From contig CAUWAG010000020.1 in the NCBI GenBank assembly GCA_963556695.1, positions 1,116,001-1,180,000 of the forward strand: a stretch of 64,000 nucleotides of DNA, given 5' to 3'. Every line of letters begins with the position of its first letter. The stretch's first letter is position 1. Below are positions 1 through 11,457 of the stretch, piece after piece. The position numbers were made by a program, and so were the translations under genes. The DNA comes from Anthostomella pinea (Eukaryota; Ascomycota; Sordariomycetes; Xylariales; Xylariaceae). The notes below the pieces were generated by a model. That model saw only the letters and a list, made by a program, of their open reading frames with translations. It did not search any database and had not been told where the DNA came from.

Positions 1-2
1 GT

Positions 3-164
3 GCAGACCCCCGGGTCGGAGTTACCTCGGCTGGGCAGAAACAGGTGTCCCAAAGAACTGACGTGGACATGGCTTTGGCCATTCGTAAGGAGCTGCTCGA
101 GGTTGAAGGCCTTGTCAGATCATTGCCCCTGAGCAGTTGTCACAACGATGTGTCATGCACATGA
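3..164 (+). CDS. C-terminal end of a gene entering from the left edge (partial)
   Basis: One frame is open from base 3 to a TGA at 162-164 and encodes about 53 residues. The peptide is of ordinary composition, ending in an amphipathic stretch (DMALAIRKELLEVEGLV) followed by a short polar tail. Such a helix close to the C-terminus is common in fungal Zn2Cys6 transcription factors, but that is only a guess because no DNA-binding or other domain is in view. The start and all upstream exons lie outside the window. It could also be a chance open frame. Confidence 0.35.
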   Translation, partial: ADPRVGVTSAGQKQVSQRTDVDMALAIRKELLEVEGLVRSLPLSSCHNDVSCT

Positions 165-1690
165 CCCCCCAACTTACATGCAAAGAAACGCGCCGTCTGT
201 ACCTGGACTGATGCATTACCCTTTCTGCACATGTAGCCCCCTCCTCGCAACCCACTAACATCTCAATCCTGTATACCTTGAAGACACAGAACCCCATCCT
301 ACAACACTGATATTCTTTCTTATCTCACCCACCAGCCTCACAGCACAGCTCAGCCACACAAGTACACCTTAAGAAAACAAATTCCTTCATTGTGCTTCAT
401 CCGTGTTTCTTAGGTATGCTAGACCCTGCTTCTAGCGCTGCCGGTCGACCACGGACTGCAAGTCCAACAGCGCTAGGCCTCCAGCGCCGGCGACGTGGCT
501 CCTGTTTTCTGCTGCCCATGAAGGCGTAGCCCCCTGCCCGCCTACCTCCTCGACTCCAACCCTTTCGGTGAGTCCCATATTTGCAGGCCTCGACGTCGGC
601 TGTGGTGGTGCCGACATGCACGCCTGTCTGGACGGAGCTGGGGGTCGTCGAGCCTGTGCCTGGTTCGGTGACATGCTATGGCCAGCGCATCATTTCCAGG
701 CCACCATACGCAGGCCAATATCGTGTTGACGATTTATTTTATTATTAAGCTATTCGACCGCAAGGGAGGAGCCAAGCCTAAATACCCTAAAAGACAACAA
801 AAAGCAGAGCCCTCGTGCTGACTACTAAGTCATATCAACCAAACAAGAGAAGTTCGATGATTGTGTGAGATTTAGGAATGGTCTGTTTTAAAAGCAAGAA
901 GGATAGCTGATGGGGATACCACCCTACTCAAATAGGTGGGAAAGGTACCTCTAACAAACACATATAATCCCACAAGATAACAACATAAAACTACTCATAA
1001 CAAGGCTAAATACGCCACTGAGCACGTATTCTAACAGATTGTGTACATTGGATTGTAATGTTAGGGGCGCAGAGCATGATGCCACAGGCGTTTAGTCACG
1101 AGATACCACTGATTATTTGAGCCATTCTTGCTTGATTGATGTCGCTTACATGTGACTCAAAAAACGACCTGTTTGCGTCTGATCGTCTGGCTCGTCGCTA
1201 TCGTCGAACGAGAGGTTATGCCCCAGCCGTCCCCTGAAAACCAAGGACCTTGACCTGTGTGCTCATATTCAGGCAAGCATCCAGGTATTTCCTTAGCTAA
1301 TCTGGCTGACTCACTGGATTGTTAGATAAATGGATAGACCCCAGAGCCTTCCTCATTCATCCTTCATGTGTCCATTCCATAAATCCCGTGTGTGATGGGA
1401 GCCGTAGGGCTGGCTATAAGGCCAAAGTGATAGCCCGCCTGCGACGATGGAGATACAGTGAAGTGGCTGGAAACTCTAAAACTCCAATATACATTTGGAT
1501 TTTCACTGACGGCAGCGCCACTGCGCGGTGTAAGTTTGATCGGAGATGCCATACACGAGTTCAACGCACAACAGCATGACATAAAAGCTCCAGCACCCCC
1601 CGACCCTCGTCCAACGAGCAATGACCAACTTCCCTCCCACACCAACCGCTCTCATGACAGCACAACAAGCCGACTCCAATAATATCAAAA
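165..1690. other. Intergenic, no supported gene
   Basis: About 1.5 kb with several short open frames on both strands but none with recognisable composition, splice signals or domain. The stretch around 720-1060 is moderately AT-rich. I see no RNA gene or repeat. Confidence 0.5.
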
Positions 1691-2389
1691 ATGGCAATCC
1701 TCCGCAAAAAGACCAGCTGTGAGTCTGCTCAACAGCCTACTCAACCGCCTGCTCGTCCACTGGTACCCCACCTCGCACCCATCGGGCTGGTCGCCAGTGA
1801 CCCAGAAGCGCGGCAAAGACTGCGCCCCGAGGACATCCCCACCCAGATCAAGGACCGCATGACGGCGAAGCACGGTACGTATAAAAACATCGCATCCCAA
1901 GACCCTGCGCCTTGGTTTCGAGAACAAGCTTAGTTGTTCCCTTTCCTTCTTCATCTAGAAATTAGCCATACAGGTTTGAAGGCAAGATGTTAACGTACAC
2001 GCAGAGTTCATGGCGAAGCGGCAGCACCTCTTCGACGACTGCGACTTCATCCTCCCCCGCCCCAGAGAGCTATCCAGCACCGTTGCCCCAGAAGAAAAGC
2101 CTAAGTCTCGGAAACAACGCGTCTTGGCCACCATCGCACACCCCTTCCGCGAGGCGCGTTTGATCTGGAAGGATCTGCGGCTGCTCATAGCTGCGCGGAA
2201 GGAGGTTCGCTTGGCGAACGAGTTGGATCGCGAGTACTACTTGTGGCATTGGACCGATGTCCTAATCAGCCCAATGTGGTCATGCTGTCGCTTGACCTGG
2301 TGAAGGACTCGTACCAGCGGCAGTATCCTGATTACAGAACGGGGCCGCGGCTGCCTGTGGAGGATGTTGAACTCAGGGGACATTTGTAG
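1691..2389 (+). CDS. Conserved fungal protein of unknown function; introner-containing, with an apparent 1-nt frameshift near the 3' end
   Basis: Exon 1 runs from ATG 1691 to 1874 and exon 2 from 2005. The junction splits a Glu codon (G|AG, phase 1) and the frame reads smoothly through (TAKH-EFMAKRQHLFDDCDF). The protein is basic, with an N-terminal Pro/Gln-rich part and a helical C-terminal half. The spliced frame ends early at TGA 2301-2303 after EYYLWH. The next frame is open from about 2245 to TAG 2387-2389 with protein-like text (LDRCPNQPNVVMLSLDLVKD, ending LRGHL). A single base missing near 2241-2255, for example in the TT run, would join them. This suggests either a recent disabling mutation or a sequence error. 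I do not recognise a domain. The intron is described separately because it belongs to a repeat family. Confidence 0.55.
1875..2004 (+). mobile_element. Introner-like element, copy A (130-nt intron of the gene at 1691)
   Basis: The whole intron, from donor GTACGT to acceptor ACGCAG, is a near copy of the intron at 58156-58285 in an unrelated gene. Both are exactly 130 nt, align without gaps and differ at 17 positions by my count (about 87% identity). Both are phase 1 and follow an ACG exon end. The first six bases (GTACGT) are the reverse complement of ACGTAC located about 9-14 nt from the 3' end. A TTAAC element just before it is a plausible branch site. Identity is restricted to the intron; flanking exons are unrelated. 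Confidence 0.85.
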
Positions 2390-3369
2390 CAGGAGCATTC
2401 AGATCCTGGATGGCCTCACCTATTTCGGACGGTTTGGCCGGGCTTGCCAACGGTCTTGACAATTCTGTTGGAAACCACGATGTAACTAGATCGGCCCTTC
2501 CTAGGTGCAGTGGGCATTGTAATTCACGTCTTCAAAACAACGGCCGCACGTCTCGGCCCTGGTCCTCTTCTTCTTTTCTTCTTCAAGTATTTCTTATCTA
2601 TTGCCCAGGCCAAGAGTGATTATGCCCCTGTTTCTGCTTTGTCTCTATCACCATCACTGCCGTTGCTCCTGGAACTCGACCATATGTTCCCCCCTTGCTG
2701 ATTCCCTGACCCAATCCCGTCCGCACGCTGCCATGTTCTCGTTGCACAAAAACTCTAGCCCCTGGCGAGTCATCCAATATCGCCAGCCAACAATCCAGTG
2801 CAGCCCACTGGAATATCGATCCAACACAGCGCTGCCAGCGCAGGCCAGACTTCGTGACCCAACAAACCCTTCCATACCCCAACGAAGGCACAGGCAAAAG
2901 TACAGCACTTGACTTCAACACTCGTATGCCTGCCTATATGCCTCCTGCGCCACAGCTGTCACAAGTAGGACGGCCGGCCCCTTTATCATACCCCTTATCC
3001 CTACCACACTCCAACTCGTTACGAATTCACAACAATGTTCTGGCAGATGGCATCCAACCTCCCAATTGAGTCAACAGTTCCTACAGGTTTATGGGCCAAG
3101 CTCAGCATCGAGTTCCACCAATCTTTTGTGGACCTGGTACAAGTCCAGTATCTCAGTGCGGAGACGGTTCGTTTTGATCAACAACCCTTCAACCGCAAGG
3201 GAAGAGCCAAACCAAAATGCTTGACGACATGGCAGCCAATCTCGATCCCTCGACCAACATCCCTCCCCCGACCATCATCGACCCTTAGACGATCATTAAC
3301 CCTTAACCCATTTGAACGTCATCTAATAACGTCTATTCATTATCCCAAAAAGACCGTACTTTGGTAAAC
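2390..3369. other. Intergenic, no supported gene
   Basis: Roughly 1 kb with only short frames of low-complexity composition. I see no domain, RNA gene or clear repeat. Confidence 0.5.
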
Positions 3370-4100
3370 GCCGTCACCTATCTAGCATCAACTCTTAGCC
3401 AGCATCAACTCTCAGTCAACATCCAGTCCACGGCTACCATCGATCGACCTTCATCCAGCATTAACCTTCATTCAGCATCAACCTGTTACGAACCAACGAG
3501 GCGTACAGGGAATGAGGCCCGCTGGCAGGCCCAACAAGATGGACAGTAACTGGAAGAACCCGGGAGAACGCACGGGCTAAGGAAACGTCTAGGTCACGTG
3601 ATCAAGACATCACGTGATGGATAGCTTGGATAGCGAGGTTATCCAACATATCCAGGATAGCTTGGATAGCAAGGTTATCCAACATATCCACCCCATCAGT
3701 GAGGGAGAGATTGGATATATAAGGATGAACATTTCCTAGCTAGACAGATAGACAGTCTCTATCTCAGTGATCAATCTAAGCATCTTAGCCAACCCTAAGG
3801 TGGGAGAAATCTCCTGACAACTCGACTATTCAGTGAACCCAGTTCAGACCAAGCCCCAGTATCTGAGTGTCTTCTAGTTGACAGAAGCCTCTATCGTCTT
3901 TTGTGTTGACTTACCTCAGAACATAAACCCTATAGAACCCTTTAGCCTTATAGGTTAGACAGCTCGTCACACAACCCTCAGCCAGCGTCAACCCTCAGCC
4001 AGCGTCAACCCTCAGCCAGCGTCAACCCTCATCCAGCATCAACCCTCAAGCATCAGCCCTCGAAAAACATCAGCCCTCGAAAAACATCGACTCTCAGCCA
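3370..4100. repeat. 17-bp minisatellite array, split by a solo LTR
   Basis: Downstream of the LTR, four consecutive 17-bp units begin at 3972, 3989, 4006 and 4023 (CAACCCTCAGCCAGCGT, the fourth slightly changed). They are followed by a variant 17-bp unit built on CATCAGCCCTCGAAAAA. Upstream of the LTR (about 3385-3483) are more degenerate units such as CATCAACTCTTAGCCAG. The array therefore predates the LTR insertion, which landed at the start of a unit. Confidence 0.8.
3484..3971 (+). mobile_element. Solo LTR (488 bp) with 5-bp target duplication CAACC
   Basis: The element begins TGTTACGA and ends TCGTCACA, near-perfect inverted ends of the TG...CA type. It is flanked by CAACC at 3479-3483 and again at 3972-3976. 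Inside are a CACGTG-centred inverted repeat (about 3596-3618), two 36-bp direct repeats at 3619-3654 and 3655-3690 differing by one base, and a TATA-like TATATAAGG near 3717. These are the layout of an LTR U3 promoter reading to the right. No internal retrotransposon sequence is present, so it is most likely the product of LTR-LTR recombination. Confidence 0.85.
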
Positions 4101-5640
4101 CCATGGAGTTCGCAGCGACCATAAACAAAGTCTCTCCACGTCGATTTTCACTCAGACTCAGATCTCGGCCAACATCAAATCAGTATCAACCTCTAAACCG
4201 CTCTCAACCGACGCTATTAGCCACCCACAGCGCAAAGGCTTTCATACACACTAACGAACGAACGAACGGGCCTTCTTACGCAATGGGCAGCGTCTCATTT
4301 CCTAGACGCCTAGAAATGAATCTACTCTCAATCAACTCCAACCGGCATCAAGCACAACACATCATCAACACTCGATCAGCTCATAATCAGGACATCAAAT
4401 CTGCCCTGCGCACAGCCCATAACCTTCCACACGGCAACCCAATACAAGTTCCCAGCGATAAGTTACTCTGACGTATATCCTTGGACGTGCCACAGTCTCC
4501 GGGAAGACTTCAAGGGCTACGGTGATGGAATGGTGGAATGGCGGTGGGTTGGTCGTGGAATGGTGATTGGTATAGCGGGCTTCGGCTTCTTAAGGGTAGG
4601 GTATGGTTATGGAATGAATGGGGCTTGGATATGGCTTGTGTTTTGGACACAGCTGGGAGAGGATCACAGGGCGTATGGATCAAGAGAAGGAAGACCTCAC
4701 AATCTCTTCTCGAGCTGGACTTGCTGGCGACCTTCTCAGTGATGTTTGGACACCCCCGCAGCTGATCGAAGACCTACTACTGTTGGCCTTCAATTTGCTT
4801 GGACTCAAATTCAACCCGACAGTCTCAAGACTTATCCCAATCACCACGATGAGCGCGCGACCTCATATCCGAACACGATCCGGCTTGCGTCTTCAATCAT
4901 CGGGAATACCGCTCCTCCGTCAGCATACAGAGCCTTCACCACCATCACCATCACCATCACCATGCCGTTCTTCAAGAAAGAAGAGGACGACAAGCTGGAC
5001 TTAGCCTCCATCCCACGAATGCCATCCCCCAACTTGCCCAAAGAAAGAAGAAGACGACCACCTGGACTTGGCCACCATCCCCCGAGCTGAGCAGCCCAAC
5101 GAGGGTCAGGGAGCTCCCCTACACCAAGGAACTGCTTCCTCAAAATCCATTTCGACGCACTTTTAGGCCGCATTGACGTACGTCTCCGTCGCTCAACTCC
5201 AACAAGCTGTGTTGCTTCTATCCCGTCTCAGTTCAATCCGAACCACCACCTGAAACAGCCACAACACTCAAGTACCAAGTCGAAAGAACAGCCTAGAGTC
5301 CAAGCAATCAATCCGATTGATCAGACGGGGTATCCCAGTATATGTACGATATGGTATATGATATATGATACAGATTAGTCATTATCCCTTTGCTTTTCGC
5401 CTTTTGCCTTTTGCATTTGCATGCAGTTAGCCGGTATGTCGTGACTCAATGCCAGAGCCTCAACCAACCGACGTCGGTCAATCCCAAGTCTAAGTGTGAA
5501 CGAAGGAGGCGAAGCATGGGTTCCTTCGCTCGTTTCTCCCGAGGATATTTTCAAGCGCCACGACACCGCCCGAAAGTTTCGCCAAGGTGTCACATATCGT
5601 ATTAGCCCTTTCCCTAATCTGACGAGCTCACTCCCCAACC
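4101..5640. other. Region without a firmly supported gene
   Basis: A 122-codon frame at 4103-4471 is Ser/Asn/Gln-rich and abuts the minisatellite; I cannot tell it from chance. Around 4530-4640 the sequence is G-rich and repetitive (GGAATGG motifs). A CAC/CAT hexamer run precedes the small frame at 4962. The stretch 5100-5640 shows nothing recognisable. Confidence 0.4.
4962..5090 (+). CDS. Small ORF with a duplicated acidic-basic motif (weak)
   Basis: A 42-codon frame starts MPFFKKEEDDKLDLASIPRM. Immediately downstream, in another frame, the DNA encodes a second copy of the same motif (KKEEDDHLDLATIPRA) and stays open to a TAG near 5165. The near-identical tandem units suggest a short repeat protein now out of frame, or an unrecognised splice. 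No known family is evident, and expression is unproven. Confidence 0.25.
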   Translation: MPFFKKEEDDKLDLASIPRMPSPNLPKERRRRPPGLGHHPPS

Positions 5641-8600
5641 TCACGCAAGCTCGACACCCCTCCACCGCCCCCGTTCCGTATGCCACCACCGCTCCTTATC
5701 CCGCTTATCGACCACGATGCCGGCCCACGTGTTCCAGCGGCCCGTACAGCCCTCGCGCCCACCGTCGCGCAGGTTCTCGCCGCCGTCGCCCAGCACGTCG
5801 GCGATCTCGACGAGCCCGCCGTTCTCGTCGACCGCGCCCGCGTCGGGCCGCACGCAGTAGTCGACCGCCGACGCCGCGTCGCCCATGTAGCCCGCCATGC
5901 CCCACGTCTCGGCGAGCGAGCCGTCCTCGTTGACGACGTTGACGGTGAAGCGCGGCGTCTGGCGCGCCGCCTCGAGCCGTGCCTGCGCCGCGCGCCGCGA
6001 CTGCGAGAGGTTGCTGGACACCTTGGAGGGGAAGAGCTGGTCTTCCATGGGGAAGGCGAGGCTGGTGGTCGAGATCATGCCCGGGGACTTGCTGAGCGTC
6101 TTTGGGGTTGAGGGTGTGGTCGGCGTCTTGGGCGGGCTGCGGGGCCGGGCTGTGTTGCATTCCTTGATGAGGCCGCGGTACTTGTCGGAGGCCATCTCGA
6201 CCTTCTCGAGGGGCTTGCAGAGGGACTGGAAGACACCGTCCGGGTCGTGGGGCGCGCGCAGGGTGCGCAGGGACGGGAACCCGCTGGCGGCTATGCTCTT
6301 CGCTAGGATCGAATCCGCCATGTTTGTGCACGAAGGGTGACTCGTGATGTCCCAGTGTAGCTTATTCAATGTCGATGATGCCAAGTACGGGAATAACCAG
6401 ATCATCTCGTCTTCGGGAAATTGGGGCATTTGAGTCTGCACGATAGCCAACGTCTCCAGGGAAGTAAGATTAGAGAGGATCTGGCCGATGGTGGGCAAGG
6501 AGTCCACGTCAATGTGGTGTAATGTGAGTTCTCGAAGCGTTCGACTGGATGGTCGCCTCGCAAAGGACGAGAGTCCGGCGCTAGACACACCTGGAAGGTG
6601 AGACATAGTTAAGGTGTGAAGCGAAGGTAGCGAAAGTAAATTCGCGTCATTGAAGGCCGTGAATGGCAAATGCGATAAGTGAAGGGTCTGAAGGGACGGC
6701 GTATCGGATAAGATGTCGGGGAGAAGCGAGACTGGGGTGAGAGTCGCGCCTGGTAGGCAGTGGATAGAGAGCGTTGTCAAATTCGACCAGTTGGAATGAA
6801 GTTCGAAAAAGTCTCTACTCTGCTGTTCCTGGAGATCCCCGGGGGCTTCTTGATACCTCGCGTTCCCCGAATTGAGCATCGGAGCAGCGTTCGACATGCG
6901 CCGCTTCCTTTGTAACGGGGACGCCTCTAGTGTCCAATGGATCTCCCGTAGTTGTTCTCGGGTCGACAGCGCGTGAAATAGACGGTTGAAGGAGAAGTCG
7001 TAGTTGAGGTGAAAGCCAACAAGTCGTTCGAAATTGGGGCACGCCATGAGCACGGATGCGACAAGGTTCGAGTACAAGTCCATCGGAAGCCCTTGTGGTA
7101 TAGCTGGGGCCTTGAGGCTGTGAACCATGATCGCGAGTTCGGGATTGGACCGTAGCGTGCGGCGAAGTAGCACCAAGCGGGATCCGAAATTCAGCTTCAG
7201 ACGTTTCTTCTGCGTATGTAGGTCTGAACCAACAAGCTGGATGTCCTCATAGCTTGGTTCTGTATGTCAGTCTTGGCACCTGCATGTCGTAAAGCAACAG
7301 AGACTCACAGTGCACTTTGAGCAACCTTCAACAATTTCCGCGCGGACACTGCAACTGAGCAGAGATCTCTCATCATGCAGGTTGCACAGCTGGCACCGCC
7401 GGGAGCCAAGTGTAACCCTCTCAGATTGTCTAGGATAAGCCCCAGTACTTCATCTGGTAAGACAGCGAGGAGTTCTCCCTGTGGTCTTCTTCGTCTGTAC
7501 TGCTTGATCGGCGCCGGACGTTGCCAACTTCGCGGGGCTGACTGCCAGGACTCGTGGCTCGTTCTACTGCTTGTGGGGGACCCCAAGATACCATCGAAAC
7601 TTTCATTTGTCACAGCGGAGCTTGCTGTGCTGGCGATACTCGAAGGTCTTCGCTGGTACATCGTCGGCCGCGCATCGATCTGGGCGTAGTTCCCCATCAT
7701 CGCCAGGGGTAGGGGGTTCGGCCGTTGAGTTTTGGGGGAATATGCTGGACCCATTGCGTTATAGCTCGAGCGATCTGATCTCGCAATGGATTCTCGATTC
7801 GAGGGTCCTCGTCGTGCGAAGGAGTCGGGCGAATATCCAGCATTCTGAGGGACATAGGAATGTCCGGGACCCATTACGGAACCCATCGTGGCGTTTCTCG
7901 GTGCTACGGGTTTTAGGAGGGCACTGTCATAGCTGGATCGGTTCCCTACTGCAGATGTCGAGCGAGATCTTTGATGTTGTAGGTGTCTGGGACCAAAGGG
8001 AAAAGGAGGTCAGCAGGGTGTCCAGTATTATTATTCGAGTCGGAGGTGAAGATCTTCGCGTCGGGATGGGTCCACCAGAGATTAAAAGACCGGAGACGCC
8101 TTGTGCCATGGGACCGTCTCCCATGAGGTTCCAACCCGCCAGCTCGCACGGCACTTCGCACCCCCAGGCGCTTATTTCCGCCAGTCCGAGCAACATCGCG
8201 TATTATGACAGAGCTTGCCGCTTGCTGCTAACAGGTCGCCGAAGAGGCTGAGAGGGCCTTAAGTCATTGGCCTACACCACTTCGGATTGTGGTGTTCACG
8301 ATGGGTTGCCACTTGGCGGGTCGTAGCGCAAGCCTTATTCGTATAGCGGGATCGATGTGGAAATTGACCATCCCCCTGGAGAAAAATTCATCGGCTGCAG
8401 AGAGCGGAACGGGCTGAACGGGTGCCGTTCAGGTGAAGTTGTCACTAGAGCATATATGACGACACTGAAGAGCATTGATGGCGTATGAGATTACCATGAG
8501 AAAAAGGGATTGGAATTGCACTTGTCAACCAAAACCCCTGATTATTGGGACCTCAAGTTTGGTGATCCAACATCCAAAATCCGGGGACATTGCCAAGTTG

Positions 8601-8938
8601 AGATCGTCGTCTCCCAGTACGGAAAGGAGCTGACGAAGAGAGGCTGATCCTTCCGATATCCAGCCGCTCGGGGAATTTGTGAGACGAATGACTTACGGGG
8701 GTCTAAAACCGGGGGCGGCGGATTGAACCACCGGCGTGGCCGGCTGCTCCCTTGTGTTGCTCGGACACCGACGATTGAGAGGCTTCTCATCGTCAATCAC
8801 ATAAACATTTGGCTGCTTGTCGCTTGTCTGTGCCGGGAGAGAGTTTCTCTTCTGAATCTTTCGAGGCGACGACCGTGGCTTGAAAAATCGAGATACGCCC
8901 CTGGAAGGAGCCGGGCCCGTGGTAGTATTGTCCATCAT
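5641..8938 (-). CDS. F-box protein with leucine-rich repeats (843 aa model, three exons)
   Basis: Likely substrate-recognition subunit of an SCF ubiquitin ligase. Exons are 8938-8697, 7986-7309 and 7252-5641, and all phases agree. Residues 1-80 are basic and Ser-rich, followed by a disordered Ser/Pro/Tyr-rich stretch. An F-box lies at about residues 250-310 (LLAVLPDEVLGLILDNL, with a CATC motif). The C-terminal half has leucine-rich repeats (TPSLQTLHLSHLPF, LPSLHTLTMSHLPG, LTSLETLAIV), as in fungal F-box/LRR proteins. Intron 2 (7308-7253, 56 nt) uses an AAG acceptor, required to give ALYEDIQL after the F-box. Intron 1 is unusually long (8696-7987, 710 nt) but has a GTAAGT donor and a good pyrimidine tract before its CAG. 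The first exon is the least certain part; a start inside exon 2 is the alternative. Confidence 0.75.
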
Positions 8939-10374
8939 TGCAGGACCGTTCTCGTAGGCGATGGTTCGGTGCGTTCGTTACCGGTACCACCTCAAGTCGC
9001 AGGGAATCCCGGCGTGGGACGGTCGCTTGGCTGTACCCGGCTTGCTCCTGCGTTCAAGGGCGGGAAGTGTGACAGGATTTGCTCGTCTCGACCATTCTCC
9101 CGGCGTGCTCGAAGTTGCTGCAGTATAGTCGGTGGCCGTCGGAATGTCGCAAGGGTTTGTAAGACCTAAGGGAACAAACGAAAAGAAGTACTAAGCGACA
9201 AGGTGGGCAGGCAGGTTTATAAAGAGTCTCACATCAAACGTCAATGCAGGCCTGGGGTTCCTCTCTTTCCTTGCGAATGCCAGGCACCGCCCTGTACCGA
9301 GTGGAAGTCTCGAAATGACTAGTTCAGTCGCGAGGGAAGAAAAGTTGGAATGGACGCGAGTCAGCCGCCAGTGTCTCGTGTATGGTGAAGACGTCAGCGA
9401 GGCAGCGACTACCAGTTACAGCTACTGTCTACAATGTGAACCTGAGATCGACAAGAGAGGATCCCAGGTCTCTGGCTCGAAAGGGTCAGAGAGATGGCAA
9501 GTGTGGTCATGATGATAACCACGGCCTAAAAGTCTGTAACCTCACCACCTAACCGGCAAGTGATGGGTGTGAGCCTGGGAGGAAACCTGCTGTGGGCCAG
9601 CCGATGCGGCCTTGATTCCCCGTTGCACATTTGCTCCAGCTGTTCTATTCTTGCATTCGAGGAGATGGCGGAGCAGCTCACGGCAATCCAATGGGCGCCT
9701 GAATATGTGCCAAGGCCGCCCGCCGCCCGCCTCCAGGGCTGTATCCTGACGCAGCCGCAGGGAGCGACCTGGGAGGCGAGATCAGAGATCAGATCTTGTT
9801 GATCCATCACTGCCAATGTGGGCTGTCTGCAATGGTAGTGGGCTGAACAAATAGTTGGCATGTGGCGCTTCATATTGCCCGTGTTGGCGGTTCACCAGCC
9901 TTCGTATAAGCTGGGAGTGGTCCAATGCTGGGCTGAACTCTGTCTTGTAATCAGCGCCGTCACGAGAAAGCCCCCGACTCAGCTGAGTCAGGGCTCCCGT
10001 AACGTTAACCAACCCGACCCGACGAGCCGGTAGTCCTCTCCGAACTCCGGTCGTTCTCGCCGAGGAACTCGCCTCGGCGGAAATCAGAGATGACAGGAAC
10101 TGTTTCAAGGCCAAAGCAACACGCATGTTCCCTGCAATGCGGATGGCCTGGTTACTGATTAGCAGAGCGAAGCAGGGCAGCGTGACGTGGATGGCTGGAG
10201 TTCTGAACCGCTGGCCCCTCAACTAGCGAGCCTTTCCTGGGAGAGAATGTGTAACCGGCTTGCCGTGTTGGTTGGAACAGCGAGCGGGGTCATCTCCCAA
10301 GCCGCAACGCGCTCTAGAGGTAGCGCGAGGGGCACACCAGCCTCCAGATACCTCGATCTACTAGGGCTCCGATT
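8939..10374. other. Intergenic between the F-box gene and the AT-rich island
   Basis: No gene is supported. It contains a perfect 14-bp palindrome, GACTCAGCTGAGTC, at 9976-9989, which includes a TGAGTCA bZIP-type site. Composition is GC-balanced up to about 10375, where it falls abruptly. Confidence 0.45.
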
Positions 10375-11457
10375 AAGACGTATTCTAGATCAATATACGG
10401 GTATTTAAATAATACCCCGTATTATACCCTTATACCTATAGTTAAGCTGTACTTTAAGCCGTATAATGCTATATAGTAAATGTAACTAACTGTTTTTATA
10501 GCTTTTTAATGCTTTTTTAAAAAAACCTTTTACTGCTTTATAGTTTAAATATTATTAAAATAACACTTTATTATCGCTTTTAAAGCTAAATCTTTTTAAA
10601 ATGCCAAGAACTAACTTTTCTTCAATTCGAACTTATTACTTAAGATAAGTTTAGATAAGGGCGTATTATCTGCACTTACTACGATAATATAATGTTAATT
10701 CAATTAAAAAGTACAAAAGCACGCTTTCATTTTGAAAAATGTGCGAAATACTTCAAACTTTTTAAAAATATAAACGATATTAATCATTAAAGGTCAACAT
10801 TCATAAAAAACCAAGTTATGACTTTTAATAACATATAACAATATTTTTTCCGTTTTATAATAATCTACGCCGTTTATTATTATAATAAGATATTTACTAA
10901 GTATGAAACGTACAAAACGATCGATTTTTAACGACTTTAATTTTACTTTCAAACGCTCAAATTCAAATGTTTTAAATATCGAATCATTCAAAGAAATATA
11001 TAAAAATATTACAAGCAAGTAATTAAGTTTCTTTTAAGTTCGTAATATATAAACGTGATTTTTGATAAATTTAAAAACTTTAAAAAAGGGTATTCAATAT
11101 TTTAATATAGTTATTAATTGAGTAAGCTTTTTCATTAAAGGACTTTTAATATTAATATTATATAAATAATCACATAGAATTATTTTAGTATTTAGTATTT
11201 AATTTTTTTAAAATATGAACTAAAATTCTTTTTAAGATTAACGCTATGAATACGGATATTTATTTAATAATACGTATTATTTATGTATAGTTATAATAAT
11301 ACCTAGATTTAAATAAGTTATTTATATATTATACGATTTATATTTTTTCAATTTTCAATTAAAATATCAATAAGTTATTGTTATGTAAAGAGGTTTATTC
11401 GTTAATTATATAGCTTATTAAATGCTTTAAAAGCTTATTAATATAATATTTACTTTT

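Noticed and set aside
1685..1954. A minus-strand frame whose end (KKEREQ.SLFSK) resembles a minus-strand frame at 57858-58235, as if a protein family
   Set aside because: The resemblance lies entirely within the duplicated 130-nt introns read backwards. It reflects the introner copies, not a shared protein.
5680..6340. Long plus-strand frames opposite the F-box gene
   Set aside because: They lie antisense to a GC-rich exon with clear leucine-rich repeats and have Arg/Ala/Pro-dominated composition typical of shadow frames.
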